A stretch of DNA of 64,000 nucleotides, from positions 59,930,043-59,994,042 of the forward strand of contig JAVIAB010000159.1 in NCBI GenBank assembly GCA_032433765.1. The letters are read 5' to 3'. Below are positions 1 to 13,000 of the stretch, piece by piece (position 1 is the first letter of the stretch; each line of letters begins with the position of its first letter). The stretch comes from Megaustenia siamemsis (lineage: Eukaryota > Mollusca > Gastropoda > Stylommatophora > Ariophantidae). The notes below the pieces were generated by a model, which saw nothing but the letters and a program-made list of their open reading frames with translations, searched no databases and was not told where the DNA came from. The translations under genes were made by a program, and so were the position numbers.

Positions 1-425
1 TGGTCATATCGAAGAAACAATCACCACCATCATGCAGCATAAAAATAAACAGGACAAATCTGAAACAAGTTATGGGATTTCTCAGAAGAATGTTGAAAGT
101 TCCCTGGACAGATAAAAAGACCAACAAGAAAATTCTCAGAGAGTCCAATACAAAAAGGGAGCTCCTAAGAAACATCAGAAAGAAATAATCAACATTGTTC
201 TGACACATCATGAGAAGAGGAAAGTTGGAATACTTGCTAATAACAACTGGCAAAATACAGGGAAAGAGAGATCGCGAACGACAAAGAGAGAAAATACTAC
301 ATAGCTTGGTGTCATGACATGGAAAACAGTCAACAACCGAATTGATATGATGCACGGTGGATAGAAGATTGTGGAAGGACATGACCACCTACGGCAATCG
401 GTTTGGCACATGATGATGATCATGT
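1..425 (+). mobile_element. LINE F3 fragment with internal deletion
   Basis: Family F3 is an RTE-like non-LTR element whose 3' end encodes a GFLRRMLKVPWTAKKTNEE block and ends gcacatgatgatgat. This copy begins inside the window edge, jumps at about 81 from the upstream segment to the GFLRRMLKVPW segment (compare the continuous copy at 15540-16205), and carries stops. The tail is at 408-425. Confidence 0.75.
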
Positions 426-444
426 TATTATTTCTTCACCTAAA

Positions 445-655
445 TCTTTTACAAGTTCAGCTTGTGCTGAAGTCGGATGTGTTGGGCCGAAAGGCGGAAA
501 TATAACAGTTATACTGCAAACCACAACACAACGCAGACACGCCCACTTAACGTCCTTTTAAGGACAGATGACGAAGAGGAATCCTAGTCTAGAAATACTC
601 TAGAATACTTTAGTCATCGGGTGAACGCAAGCAAGCAACTAGTTCAGCTTATTTG
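445..655 (+). repeat. Dispersed repeat R1, 3' part
   Basis: It shares gttatactgcaaaccacaac, the phrase tccttttaaggac and the phrase actttagtcatcggg with copies at 34650-35040, 46600-46955 and (reverse) 53680-54002. No coding potential is visible. It ends about 90 bases before BAG6 exon A. Confidence 0.7.
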
Positions 656-742
656 CTCGTCTAATTAGTTTATAATCCCAGAGTTCATCTTATTGGTAAG
701 TTCTTCATCATAATTATTGTGATTATTCTTTCAAACGTGCAG

Positions 743-1072
743 GCTCCGATTCTGTCGACAATGTTGGTGGCAATCGAACAAACATCACCATCACATCCTC
801 CACAAGCATTGGCCAGCCAATACAATTGTCATCTACAGCGGCCACCGCTACTTCATCAGCAGAAGCTCCGCCTCCTGCATCCACCACGCAGACGACCACT
901 GCTGGCTCATTTACATCTGCAACCCCCTCTCCGTCTGCATTCATTTTCGGTCCAACAACTAGTGTCAGTTTTCGAGAGATGCCCAGCATCAGTATGAGTC
1001 AGGTGCCAAACGTGCCAGGACTACCGCAGGGCATATTGCAGAACTTTTTAAGTTCCATTCTCAGCTCACATG
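743..1072 (+). CDS. BAG6: BAG6 exon A (first in window)
   Basis: The acceptor AG is at 741-742 and the donor GTAAG at 1073. The exon is phase 1 at both ends and encodes about 110 residues. It starts with a Ser/Thr/Gln/Pro-rich low-complexity stretch and then an amphipathic block containing MSQVPNVPGLPQG followed by ILQNFLSSILSSHG. Low-complexity Pro/Ser-rich sequence after the ubiquitin-like domain is typical of BAG6. Exons upstream of this one are outside the window. Confidence 0.8.
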
Positions 1073-4000
1073 GTAAGTAGGGAACTAAGTTCTGTTCACC
1101 ATCATCATCAAGTGCCATGCCTACTGGTGCAAGTGATCATGTCTCTTCACAACTTTTGAACTCGACAGTTATTTATCATTTCTGTTGTTGACCTTCTGCC
1201 AATCCATTCTCTTAAGCTGTCTGGTATTTTTTCTCTTCGCTTCCCTCTATCTCTTCGTCCCTCAATTTTCCCAGTTGTCACAATATATTCCAATGTTCCT
1301 TTCTCATTACATAGCCAAAGTAATTATTGTTTCTTCATAATATTGGAAATTAGCTCTCTTTTTGCTTTGGCCTCTTTGTCTTTTAAATGTCCTATTTTTT
1401 GTAGTAGTCTCTTTTGTAATTATAATTTATTTGTGGTGGCATCCTTTTTACATCACTCGTTAATTATGATGTTTTTTATTCTTCTATCTATCTATCGACC
1501 TTTCGAGCCGTAACCGGCCCATAGGGCGTAGACCAAGATACACCTTCTCCTATATGAATTTTTGTTCTAGCAGTTTTCTTTTAAAGATATTTTATCAAAT
1601 CTCGCCATCTGTCTCTGTTCTGTGCAAGCAGTTCTATCTCATTGAGGGAGCCGATTCCTGCTGCTCTTGCCTCTCTCATCAATGTTCTTCTCAGTGTCTC
1701 CCTGGGTCTTCCTCTTTTTCTTTTACCTGTTGTTTCCCATATGAGGGCTTGCTTTGCTATTCGATTATTATCTCTTCTCATCACATGTCCAACGTATGAC
1801 CATCGTCTTTTCTTTATTACTGAAGATATTAGTGGTTGATTGGCGATTTCTCTAATTTCCTCGTTTGTTTTGAATTCGTTCCATTCTATACCAAGTATTT
1901 TCCTTAGACATTTATTTTCGAATGCGTTCAACTTTGTTTCTATATCTCTTGTTGTTTTCCAGCTTTCACACACATACGTAAGGGTTGATAGTACATTTGA
2001 TTTGAATAGCCTAAGTTTTGTGTTTGTGCTAATGAGTTTTGATTTCCACAACTTTTCAAGGCTTCTGAAAGACATTGCTGCTTTAGCCAGTCTGATTCTA
2101 ATTTCTTTGCTCGTATCCCCTTCTCGATCAATGTGACTTCCAAGATAGATGAAGTGATCGATCTCTTCTACTGGTTTGTTTTCCATGTATATTTTGTCAC
2201 TTGTTGGAATTAAACTTTTCATGACTTTAGTCTTTTCATGATTGACCTCAAGCCCAATTTTGCTGGCTATTGATGATAGTTCATTTGTGTTTTCCTGCAT
2301 TGTTTTTATCTGATTGCTGATGAGAACTATGTCATCATTTTTATTCTTGGTGTTCCATTAATTATGAACACATTTCTTGCTCTCTGTGTCCATTATTTGT
2401 CATAAAGTCAGTGTGCATTATTTGTGAAAAATTGAAAAATATTCATTATTTATGATAATTTATTTTTAGTGTCCATAGTTTGTGGTGTGGGCTGGAACTT
2501 GTGCAAGAGCTGGAAAACAGCAAGAGATATGGAAACAAAGTTGAACGCATTTGGGAATAAATGTCTAAGGAAAATACTTGGTGTAGCATGGAACGAATTA
2601 AAAACAAACGAGGAAATTAGAGAAATTGTCAATCAACCACTAAATTCATCAGGAATCAAGAAAAAACATTGGACATGTGATGGAAAGAGATAATAACCAA
2701 ATAGCAAAGCAAGCCCTCAAGTGGAAAACAACAGGTATGAGGCCGACTCTGAGAGACACTGAGAAGAACTTTGGTCAGGGAGGGAAAGGCAACAGGAATC
2801 AGTTCCTTCAACGAAATTGAGATGCTTGCACAGGAGAGACAATTGATGAGATTTGCAAAATGTTTTTTGCAAGGATTGAGACTGCTAGAAAGAACATTTA
2901 GATAAAGAGTATATGGGTCTATGCCCTATGAGATCACCATGGCTCGCAAGGTCATTAGATAGATGGATAGTTTTGTATAACTTCAGTATCCATTAAATAA
3001 AATTGATGACTTTCAGCTTTTGTTCTTTGTAGCGATTTATCTGCATCATCATCAAGTGCCATCTCTGCAACAAAAGTTGGCTACCATGGATCGCCATTCT
3101 GCTCTGTCTCTTGCTTTGATGGTGCAGGTTGTCATAGGCTGATTTGTCCATCTTTTGATGTTACTCGTCCATGTTAGTCTTGGTCTGCCTCTGCCTCTTT
3201 TACCCTGTATTTTCCCCTCCAAGATTACTTTTAGTAGGCTGTTGTGTCTTTTAACATGGCCCAAAAATCGCTTTTGTCTTGTTTGAATTGTGTTTAGTAG
3301 TTCTCTTTTAATTTTTAGTTGTTTTAAGACTTCATCATTTATTTTCTTTTCTTTCCATCCAAATCTACCTATTCTCTATATATCCACATTTTCAATTAAA
3401 TTAATTCTCTGTTCTGTTTTCTTGTCTAATTTAAAGTTTATGCACCATATAGGAATGTTGAGAAGATATAATATTTTGCTATTCTTAGTTTTAGCCCTGG
3501 TGTTATTTGTTTTGATGTTAGTATATTTTTCATGACATTAAAATTACTCTTTGCCATACCTATTCTTTTGTTTATTTCATTTATACATTTTCCATCACTG
3601 GTTATAGTATGTCCCAGGTAGTTGTAGCTCTCACTGTCTCCAGATGTATTCCTTCAATTTTGATATTTATTTGTAGGTCTTGAGAATTTTCTTTGTTTAT
3701 GATCATAGTTTTATTCTTTTTGATATTCATATCTAGTCCATATTTTTTGCTTGTCATGTCTTTTACATTAAGTAATTCTTGTAGATCTTTAGGATTTTAT
3801 TCAGGATTTTGTATAACTTCAGCATCCATTTAATAAAATTGATGACTTTCAGCTTTTGTTCTTTGCAGAAAATTAACTTCAGTGTACATCATTATTTGTC
3901 TTAATGTTAGATTGTGATACTTTATGATATCTTTTGTTTTCAGGCGTCCGCCCTGACCAACCGGTTCAGCTCAATGTAGTCCAGCAAGTGACAGCAACGG

Positions 4001-7000
4001 GGTCACCCTCTGCACGTCCGCAGTCTGCTCAAGACCCTCCTCTTGACAGTGACAGATTTGGGAACCAGCAACAGCGTCCCATTCTTAACCACCCTCGTAA
4101 GTTCCTGCAACTATTACAGATCCACTTTTGGCCATGGTTTGTGCAGACATAAATAACATTAGAATAATTTTTGTTGTATTTTGTTATCTCCTAGTCATAG
4201 ATTTGGATTCCCCAGCCTCAAATGATCTGATAGTTTCCTTGTATTATCAATTGACAGACCTTTTTTTTTTTTTATAATCCCCAAGTGGGAGGCGAATAGG
4301 AAAGCGAAAATATATTTGAAGAAGATGGGGAAAGCCATGGAGAGATATTATAAGAATAGCACAAAACAGGATGACTTGGAAAGTGTTGTTGAAGACCTGT
4401 GCTTCGCAGGGAGTTGAAAAGAAGAAGAATTAACTAGATACCAAGCTAGTCGGATACAAAGCTAGTCAGATTCCTAGCAATATTCATACCAAGCAACCTG
4501 GATACCTAGCAAGCTGGATTCCAAGCTAGTCAAATTCCTAGCAAGTTGGATACCAAGCTAGTCAGATTCCTAGCAAGTTGGATACCAAGCTAGTCAGATT
4601 CCTAGCAAGCTGGATACAAAGCTAGTCAGATTCCTAGCGAGCTGGATACAAAGCTAGTCAAGATTCCTAGCAAGCTGGATACAAAGCTAGTCAGATTCCT
4701 AGCAAGCTGGATACAAAGCTAGTCAAGATTCCTAGCAAGTTGAATATCAAGCTAGTCATGATTCCTAGCAAGTTTAATATCAAGCTAGTCAAGATTACTA
4801 GCAAGTAGGATACAAAACTAGTCAGATTCCTAGCAAGCTGGATATCAAGCTAGTCAAATTCCTAGCAAGCTGGATACATAGCTAGTCAATTTCCTAGCAA
4901 GCTGGATACAAAGCTAGTCAAGATTCCTAGCAAGTTGGATATCAAGCTAGTCAAATTCCTAGCAAGCTGGATACATAGCTAGTCAATTTCCTAGCAAGCT
5001 GGATATAAAGCTGGTCAAATTCCTAGCAAGCTGGAAACAAAGCTAGTCAAGATTCCTAGCAAGTTGGATATCAAGCTAGTCAAATTCCTAGCAAGCTGGA
5101 TACAAAGCTAGTCAAATTCCTAGCAAGCTGGAAACAAAGCTGGTCAAATTCCTAGCAAGTTGGATACAAAGTTAGTCAAGATTCCTAGCAAGTTGGATAT
5201 CAAGCTGGTCAAATTCCTAGCAAGCTGGATATCAAGCTAGTCAAATTCCTAGCAAGCTGGATACAAAGCTAGTCAAGATTCCTAGCAAGCTGGATACAAA
5301 GCTAGTCAAGATTTCTAGCAAGCTGGATACAAAGCTAGTCAAGATTCCTAGCAAGCTGGATATAAAGCTAGTCAAGATTCCTAGCAAGCTGGATACAAAG
5401 CTGGTCAAATTCCTAGCAAGCTGGATACAAAGATAGTCAAGATTCCTAGCAAGCTTGATACTTAGCTAGTCAAGATTCCTAGCAAGCTGGATACAAAGCT
5501 AGTCAAATTCTTTGCAAGTTGGATACAAAGCTAGCCAGATACAAAACTGGTTGGATTTGTAACAAACTGGAAAACAAGGTACCTGGATTCCTATCATACT
5601 TGATACCAAGCTAGTCGGATACCTAGCAAGCTGCATACCAAGCTAGTTGGATACCTAGCAAGCTGCATACCAAGCTAATTGGATACCTAGCAAGCTGCAT
5701 ACCAAGCTAGTTGGATACCTAGCAAGCTGCATACCAAGCTAGTTGGATACCTAGCAAGCTGCATACCAAGCTAGTTGGATACCTAGCAAGCTGCACACCA
5801 AGCTAGTTGGATACCTAGCAAGCTGCACACCAAGCTAGTCGGATACCTAGCAAGCTGCATACCAAGATAGTCAGATACCTAGCAAGCTGCATACCAAGCT
5901 AGTTGGATACCTAGCAAGCTGCATACCAAGCTAGTCGGATACCTAGCAAGCTGCACACCAAGCTAGTCGGATACCTAGCAAGCTACATACCAAGCTAGCT
6001 GGACGCTTATTCTCTTTTCGGCTATGTTGACTGAAGAGTGTTATGTTGGCTTTGATAACAAGTCCACATGATACAAAGCCATTGCGTTAACAATGTTCCC
6101 TTCATCATTTCAAGTTTAACTTTTTCTGGAGTCATTTTGGTATTGCTTCATATAATTAGGATAAGAAATATTTGATGGAGTGGGTCAATCTCCACTAGTA
6201 CGTGTCCACTAAAGGGTCAGACATAAGAGTGTAACATCATCTATGCAATGACCTGTCAAAGATGACGTACAGTCTAAACTATCTGAATGTTATTTTGGCG
6301 TAGTTATTATGAAAGTAAAATTCTCAAGACTTACAATTAAATATCAAAGTTGAAGGAATACATCTGGAGACAGTCCAGAGCTACAACTACCTGGGACATA
6401 CTATAACCAATGATGGAAAATGTACAACTGAAATAAATAAAAGAATAGGAATGGCAAAAAGTAATTTCAATGCCATGAAAAATATACTAACATCAAAACA
6501 AATAACACCAGGGCTGAAACTAATAATAGCAAAATGTTACATCTTCTCAATATTTCTGTATGGTGCAGAAACATGGACATTAGACCAGAAAACAGAACAG
6601 AAAATTGAAATGTGGATTTATAGAAGAATAGGTAGAATTGGATGGAAAGAAAAGAAAACAAACTAAGAAGTTTTAAAACAACTAAAAATGAAAAAAGAAC
6701 TACTAAACACAATTAGAGCAAGACAAATGAAATTTTTTGGTCATGTTAAAAGACTCAACGGTCTAATAAAAGTAATATTAGAAGGGAAAATACAAGGTAA
6801 AAGAGACAGAGGCAGACCAAGACTAACATGGACGAGTAACATCAAAAGATGGACAAGTCAGCCTGTGGCAATCTGCACCATCAAAGCAAGAGACAGAGTG
6901 GAATGGCGCTCCATGGTAGCCAACCTTCGATGCAGAGAGGGCACTCGACGATGATGATGATATTATGAAAGTTAAATCTATTTAACAGTCTTGTCTTACC

Positions 7001-10000
7001 ATAAAAAAAAATATCTTTCTTATCTGTGCAATTAATGTATTACATAATAAATATACTGTCTTTGTTAAGCATAGTCAATACACCGTCTGTTAAATTAGGA
7101 GACTTGCAGTAAAACTGAAAAGCCAAGAAATGGACAGAAAGAGATATTTACGTTTGGATTTTTTTCCAAAAGTATTGGTTATTGGTTATGGTTATTGATT
7201 ATGGAAGGCCTCGGTATCACTGCAAACGAATTAAAATCCATAATTGCTCAACCGCCCGTGCCAGTGGAATCATCCGAATTACTAACACATCTCCCAAACA
7301 AAGAAAGGTAACTGTATGTATTCCAAAAGTATGCTGTCTCTCACCCTCTCTTTCTCTCTTGCATTTGCCCGATGTCTAAAGTAACATATAGACTTTCATC
7401 TTTCTTCGTCCTCTGCCCTTGAGAAACACTAAGTGTGCATAGATGCGTTGTGTTACTGTTTGCAGTTTGTATATCTATTGTACTTTAGAGCCGAAGATGA
7501 CACATAGTGCTGAAACTTTTAGAGTCGCCATGTCTGACAATCTTTAGAGTCGCCATGTCTGACAATCTTTGCTATCAACACTTTTAGAGTCGCCATGTCT
7601 GACAATCTTTGTTATCAACACTTTTAGAGTCGCCATGTCTGACAATCTTTGTTATCAACACTTTTAGAGTCGCCATGTCTGATAATCTTTGTTATCAACA
7701 CTTTTAGAGTCGCCATGTCTGATAATCTTTGTTATCAACACTTTTAGAGTCGCCATGTCTGATAATCTTTGTTATCAACACTTTTAGAGTCACCATGTCT
7801 GATAATCTTTGTTATCAACACTTTTAGAGTCGCCATGTCTGCACAGAGCGCTTGCTCAATCTCGAATGAATCTTTTTCCTACTCAAAATCCTTTGTCCTC
7901 CTAACTTCCCCCTCGTTTTCACAAACTTCATGGTTCACGACCCGCTCACCCGAGAATTCCCCTATCCTGTGGCTCTGAGTTGTTCTCTGTTTACAACCAT
8001 ATCTAAACTTCACCCTTTGACCTCTTCCATCTAATTCCTTCTCATATAACTTCTCCGTCCCTTTACCTCAACCCTTTTTCATATCGTCTACATATTTTCA
8101 AAAAATTAAATTTTAAAACATTCTTTTAGAATATGAAGTAATGTCTTCAATATTATTTCCTTCATTTGCAACGAGAAGGTTGATGTACTTTGCAAAAGCA
8201 ACGTGAACTCAATGTAATATAATCACATAGTGTTGTTGTTGACGGATTGCCAAGAGTTGATGCGAGCATGTTGCCCTTTGATTCATAAGATGTGGCAGGT
8301 CATAATAGGCATATGGGGAATATGATGTTCGTGACCAGATTTTTGGGTGATGTGGTCAGTATCACGCCAGGCGGCTTTAACTTCCCAGAAAAATCTCTGG
8401 TACCAATTTTTAGAGGCGGGGTGAACCCCGGAGCCTTGTCAGTATAAGAAAAAATAATTCTGCCACTGCTGGAGATCAAACCTGGTCCCTTCTGGTCAGG
8501 AAGTGAGCACACTAAGTCTATCTATCTATCTATTGACCTTTCGAGCCGTAACCGGCCCATAGGGCGTAGACCAAGATACACCTTCTCCTATATGAATTTT
8601 TGTTCTAGCAGTTTTCTTTTAAAGATATTTTATCAAATCTCGCCATCTGTCTCTGTTCTGTGCAAGCAGTTCTATCTCATTGAGGGAGCCGATTCCTGCT
8701 GCTCTTGCCTCTCTCATCAATGTTCTTCTCAGTGTCTCCCTGGGTCTTCCTCTTTTTCTTTTACCTGTTGTTTCCCATATGAGGGCTTGCTTTGCTATTC
8801 GATTATTATCTCTTCTCATCACATGTCCAACGTATGACCATCGTCTTTTCTTTATTACTGAAGATATTAGTGGTTGATTGGCGATTTCTCTAATTTCCTC
8901 GTTTGTTTTGAATTCGTTCCATTCTATACCAAGTATTTTCCTTAGACATTTATTTTCGAATGCGTTCAACTTTGTTTCTATATCTCTTGTTGTTTTCCAG
9001 CTTTCACACGCATACGTAAGGGTTGATAGTACATTTGATTTGAATAGCCTAAGTTTTGTGTTTGTGCTAATGAGTTTTGATTTCCACAACTTTTCAAGGC
9101 TTCTGAAAGACATTGCTGCTTTAGCCAGTCTGATTCTAATTTCTTTGCTCGTATCCCCTTCTCGATCAATGTGACTTCCAAGATAGATGAAGTGATCGAT
9201 CTCTTCTACTGGTTTGTTTTCCATGTATATTTTGTCACTTGTTGGAATTAAACTTTTCATGACTTTAGTCTTTTCATGATTGACCTCAAGCCCAATTTTG
9301 CTGGCTATTGATGATAGTTCATTTGTGTTTTCCTGCATCGTTTTTATCTGATTGCTGATGAGAACTATGTCATCAGCAAAGTCCAGGTCCTCCAAATGGT
9401 CTCCTTGTATCCATTCGATGCCTTTATTACCAGTGCAGCATTTCTTCATTATGAAGTCCATAACAATTCCAAATAACAAGGGCGATAAAATACATCCTTG
9501 TTTAACCCCAGTTTCTATTGGGAAACATTCGCTCAGTCCTTCCTCTGTTCGAACTGCACATGTGTAACCATCATACATGTCTTTGATAATATTTATGATT
9601 TTTGATGGTAAGCCATATTGCTTCAGAATTTTCCACAAAGAATCTCTATGAATACTATCAAATGCTTTTTTGAAGTCGATGAAGTTAAGTACAAAAGGTT
9701 TTTGCTTTTCAATGAGTTCCTCCAATATAAGTCGTAGAGTGAAAATGTGGTCAAGACAGCTTCTCCCTTTTCTAAACCCAGCCTGTTCTTCACGCATTAC
9801 TGTATCTATTGAATCCTTTATTCTATTTAGGATGATTTTACAGAATAATTTTGAGGCAACTGACAAAAGTGTCACGCCTCTCCAATTGTTACAATCTCTA
9901 AGATTGCCCTTTTTTGGGATCTCAACAATGATTCCTTTTTTCCATTTATGAGGCGTCTTCTCTGTTTTCCAAATGATGTTGAACATTTTTTGGAGATGTA

Positions 10001-13000
10001 TTAAATTATGGCTATCAATTGCCTTGAGGATCTCAGCTGTTAACTTATCCTCTCCAGCAGCCTTGTTATTGGTCATTAGCTTTAAGGTGGTTTCTATTTC
10101 ACTCAAGGTGAAGTCATCTAAATTTACATCTAATTCTGCTGCTGGAATACAAAAATCTCATTAACTAGAAACCTCAAAACAGAAATCTCATTAACTAGAA
10201 TTTTGCATCTAATATGTGGAGGATACAAAAATCTCATTAACTAGAAACCTCAGAACAGAAATCTCATTAACTAGAATTTTGCATCCCTCTCTCTCTCTCT
10301 GTGATCAGGACTCAATCAGAGTAGGATTCCAGACTCTCACATTAGGTCAGCTGTCAGGTTAAGTGTGTTGATCGCTCCCACAGACAGAACATCACAATGA
10401 GAGTCTACCAGTTTCTACTCTGATTGAACACCCGTTAAAACGTTGCACTGTGTTCTGCGCCAGTGGCCCAGTGCATCCGATTTCAGCCAGCATTTTATTC
10501 AGGTTTGCTTTCCTTAGCCTTTGATTGTCCCCAATCATCCTGCAAGGCAGCAGATTGTCTTTTCTGTAGGATACAAAAATCTCATTTAGAAACCTCAGAA
10601 CAGAAATCTCATTAACTAGAATTTTGCATCTAATATGTGGAGGATACAAAATTCTAGTTAATGAGATTTTTTTATGTTCAACTTGGCCCCGATAGATAGA
10701 TATATATATATATATATTGCATTCATCAGTCTCTGGCAAAGTCTCTAGAAACTAGGAACTGAATTTACATGTTAATCCATTTTTCCCTGGCAGCCGTGTG
10801 CAGAGGGGTTCCTCACCGCACAGGCAGATAACTCCGTTTTCTGAGGTACTCATATTTTTTTCCATCGATGAGTAATTGACATTTCAAGTCTAGCTGCTGA
10901 GACCAAGGGTGGTAGCCACAGAAAGATATCAAAAATAAAAATCTCAACCGGTGCTTCCAGGATTTGAACTCACAACCTCTCTGCCTCGAGACTAACCAGT
11001 CCCTCGAGACATATATTAAAATATTTAAGACATTATTAGAGATGAGTTTCCATGTTTTACTGCAAGCGTTCCTTTATTTGATGCTGCTATGTGACTAGAT
11101 ACAACTCCCACAAAATAAAATGCTGTAGTTGTGCTTCTAATAGGGATCCCTACCAGGATCGGCAGCACACGGCACAGTCCACCACCCACAGATGCCAATA
11201 CAGGAGCTGCAGCTGGCAGCACTGCCTCACCGACCAGCACCAGCGCTACCACGACTACTTCCAGCAGTACCAGTACAAATGCCTTCTCCTCCTTCCCAAT
11301 CACATTTAACTGGTCAAATCTTGGCTCACCAAAGTAAGCATCATTCTGGCTACTTTATCAGCTAAGTCTTGCTTCAATTTTATATATATATATTACTCAC
11401 ATTTTTTTCACATCATCATCATGTGCCATACCGGTTGGCTTAGGTGATCATGTCTCTCCACAATCTTCTATCTACAGTGCATCGTATCAGTTCTGTTGTT
11501 GACTTTTTCCATGCCATGACACCAAGCTATCCAGTATTTTCTCTCTTTGTCGCCCGCGATCTCTCTTTCCTTTTATTTTGCCAGTTGTAACCAAGTATTC
11601 CAACTTTACTCTTCTCATGATGTGCCTGAAAAATGTTGATTGCTTCTTTCTGATGTTTTTTAAGAGCTCCCTTTTTGTGTTGGCCTCTTTGAGAACTTCC
11701 TCATTGGTCTTTTTAGCTGTCCAGGGAACTTTCAACATTCTTCTGAGAAATCCCATCTCTGTGGCCTCTAATCGTCTTTTTATTTGTTTGTCTACTGTCC
11801 ATGATTCGCTTACATAGGTCAGAGTTGGTTCTATATAGCACCGATGAACTCTCTAATTTTTATTGACATAGATTTGTTGCATAAGATATTTTTCATTTTC
11901 TGAAATGCCATTTTAGCCTGAGCTATTCTGCTTTATATTTCTGTGGGTGGTGCTTTTCCCATCTGATGTTATTATTGTGCCCAAGTATTTGAAATGTTGC
12001 ACTTGTTTCAGATTTGTCTCGTTTATTTTTATACTGCATGATGGTGGTGATTGTTTCTTCGATATAACCATTACTTCTGTTTTCTTACTATTCAGACTGA
12101 TATTTTTTTGACATATTATTTATTTTTACCCTCTTTAATGTTGCATGGCAGACCACCGTGAAAGAGATTGGAGCCTCATCACGAAACACTCCAAAGAAAG
12201 CCATGGAGTGAAATTATAAATATTGTTTTAAGAACGAATTCAAAATGTTACATCTTCTCAGTATTCCTGTATGATGCAGAAACATGGACATTAGACAAGA
12301 AAACAGAACAGAAAATTGAAGCCTTCGAAATATGGATTTATAGAAGAATAGGTAGAATTGGATGGAAAGAAAAGAAAACAAACGATGAAGTTTTTAAACA
12401 ACTGAAAATAAAAAGAGAACTACTAAATAGAATTAAGACAAGACAAATGACATTTTTGGGGCATGTTTAAAGACACAACAGCCTACTAAAAGTAATATTG
12501 GAAGGGAGAATACAAGGTAAAAGAGGCAGACCAAGACTAACATGGACGAGTAACATCAAAAGATGGACAAGTCAATCTATGACAGCCTGCACCATCAAAG
12601 CAAGAAACAGAGTAGAATGGCGATCCATGGTAGCCAACCTTCATTGCGGAGAAGGCACTCGATGATGATGTAATGTTGCAATCTCTTTTTCTCATTTCGT
12701 CATTTCATCTCTTGTCCCTCTGTTTACTTCTCCTCAATTTATTTACTTGATCATCCTAGATGTAGTAGAATTTATTTCCTTCATCTGGGATAACACCAAT
12801 GAGAAAGATGCAGTTATCTATACAGATGGATCTGTAATACAACGCCAAATGAGTGCATGGGCATTTACTGCATGCTCGGCAGGCAGAATAGTCAAGGAAG
12901 ACAGTTGTGCATACGTTATGACCATGAGTAGAATTATAATGAAGGTGATGGCAGTGACCAAGGCATACATCTGGTGGAAAATCGTGAGAAATATGTATAT

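Noticed and set aside
10392..10739. 115-codon minus-strand open frame
   Set aside because: Lies across R5 and T3, not shared in frame with the R5 copy at 48150.
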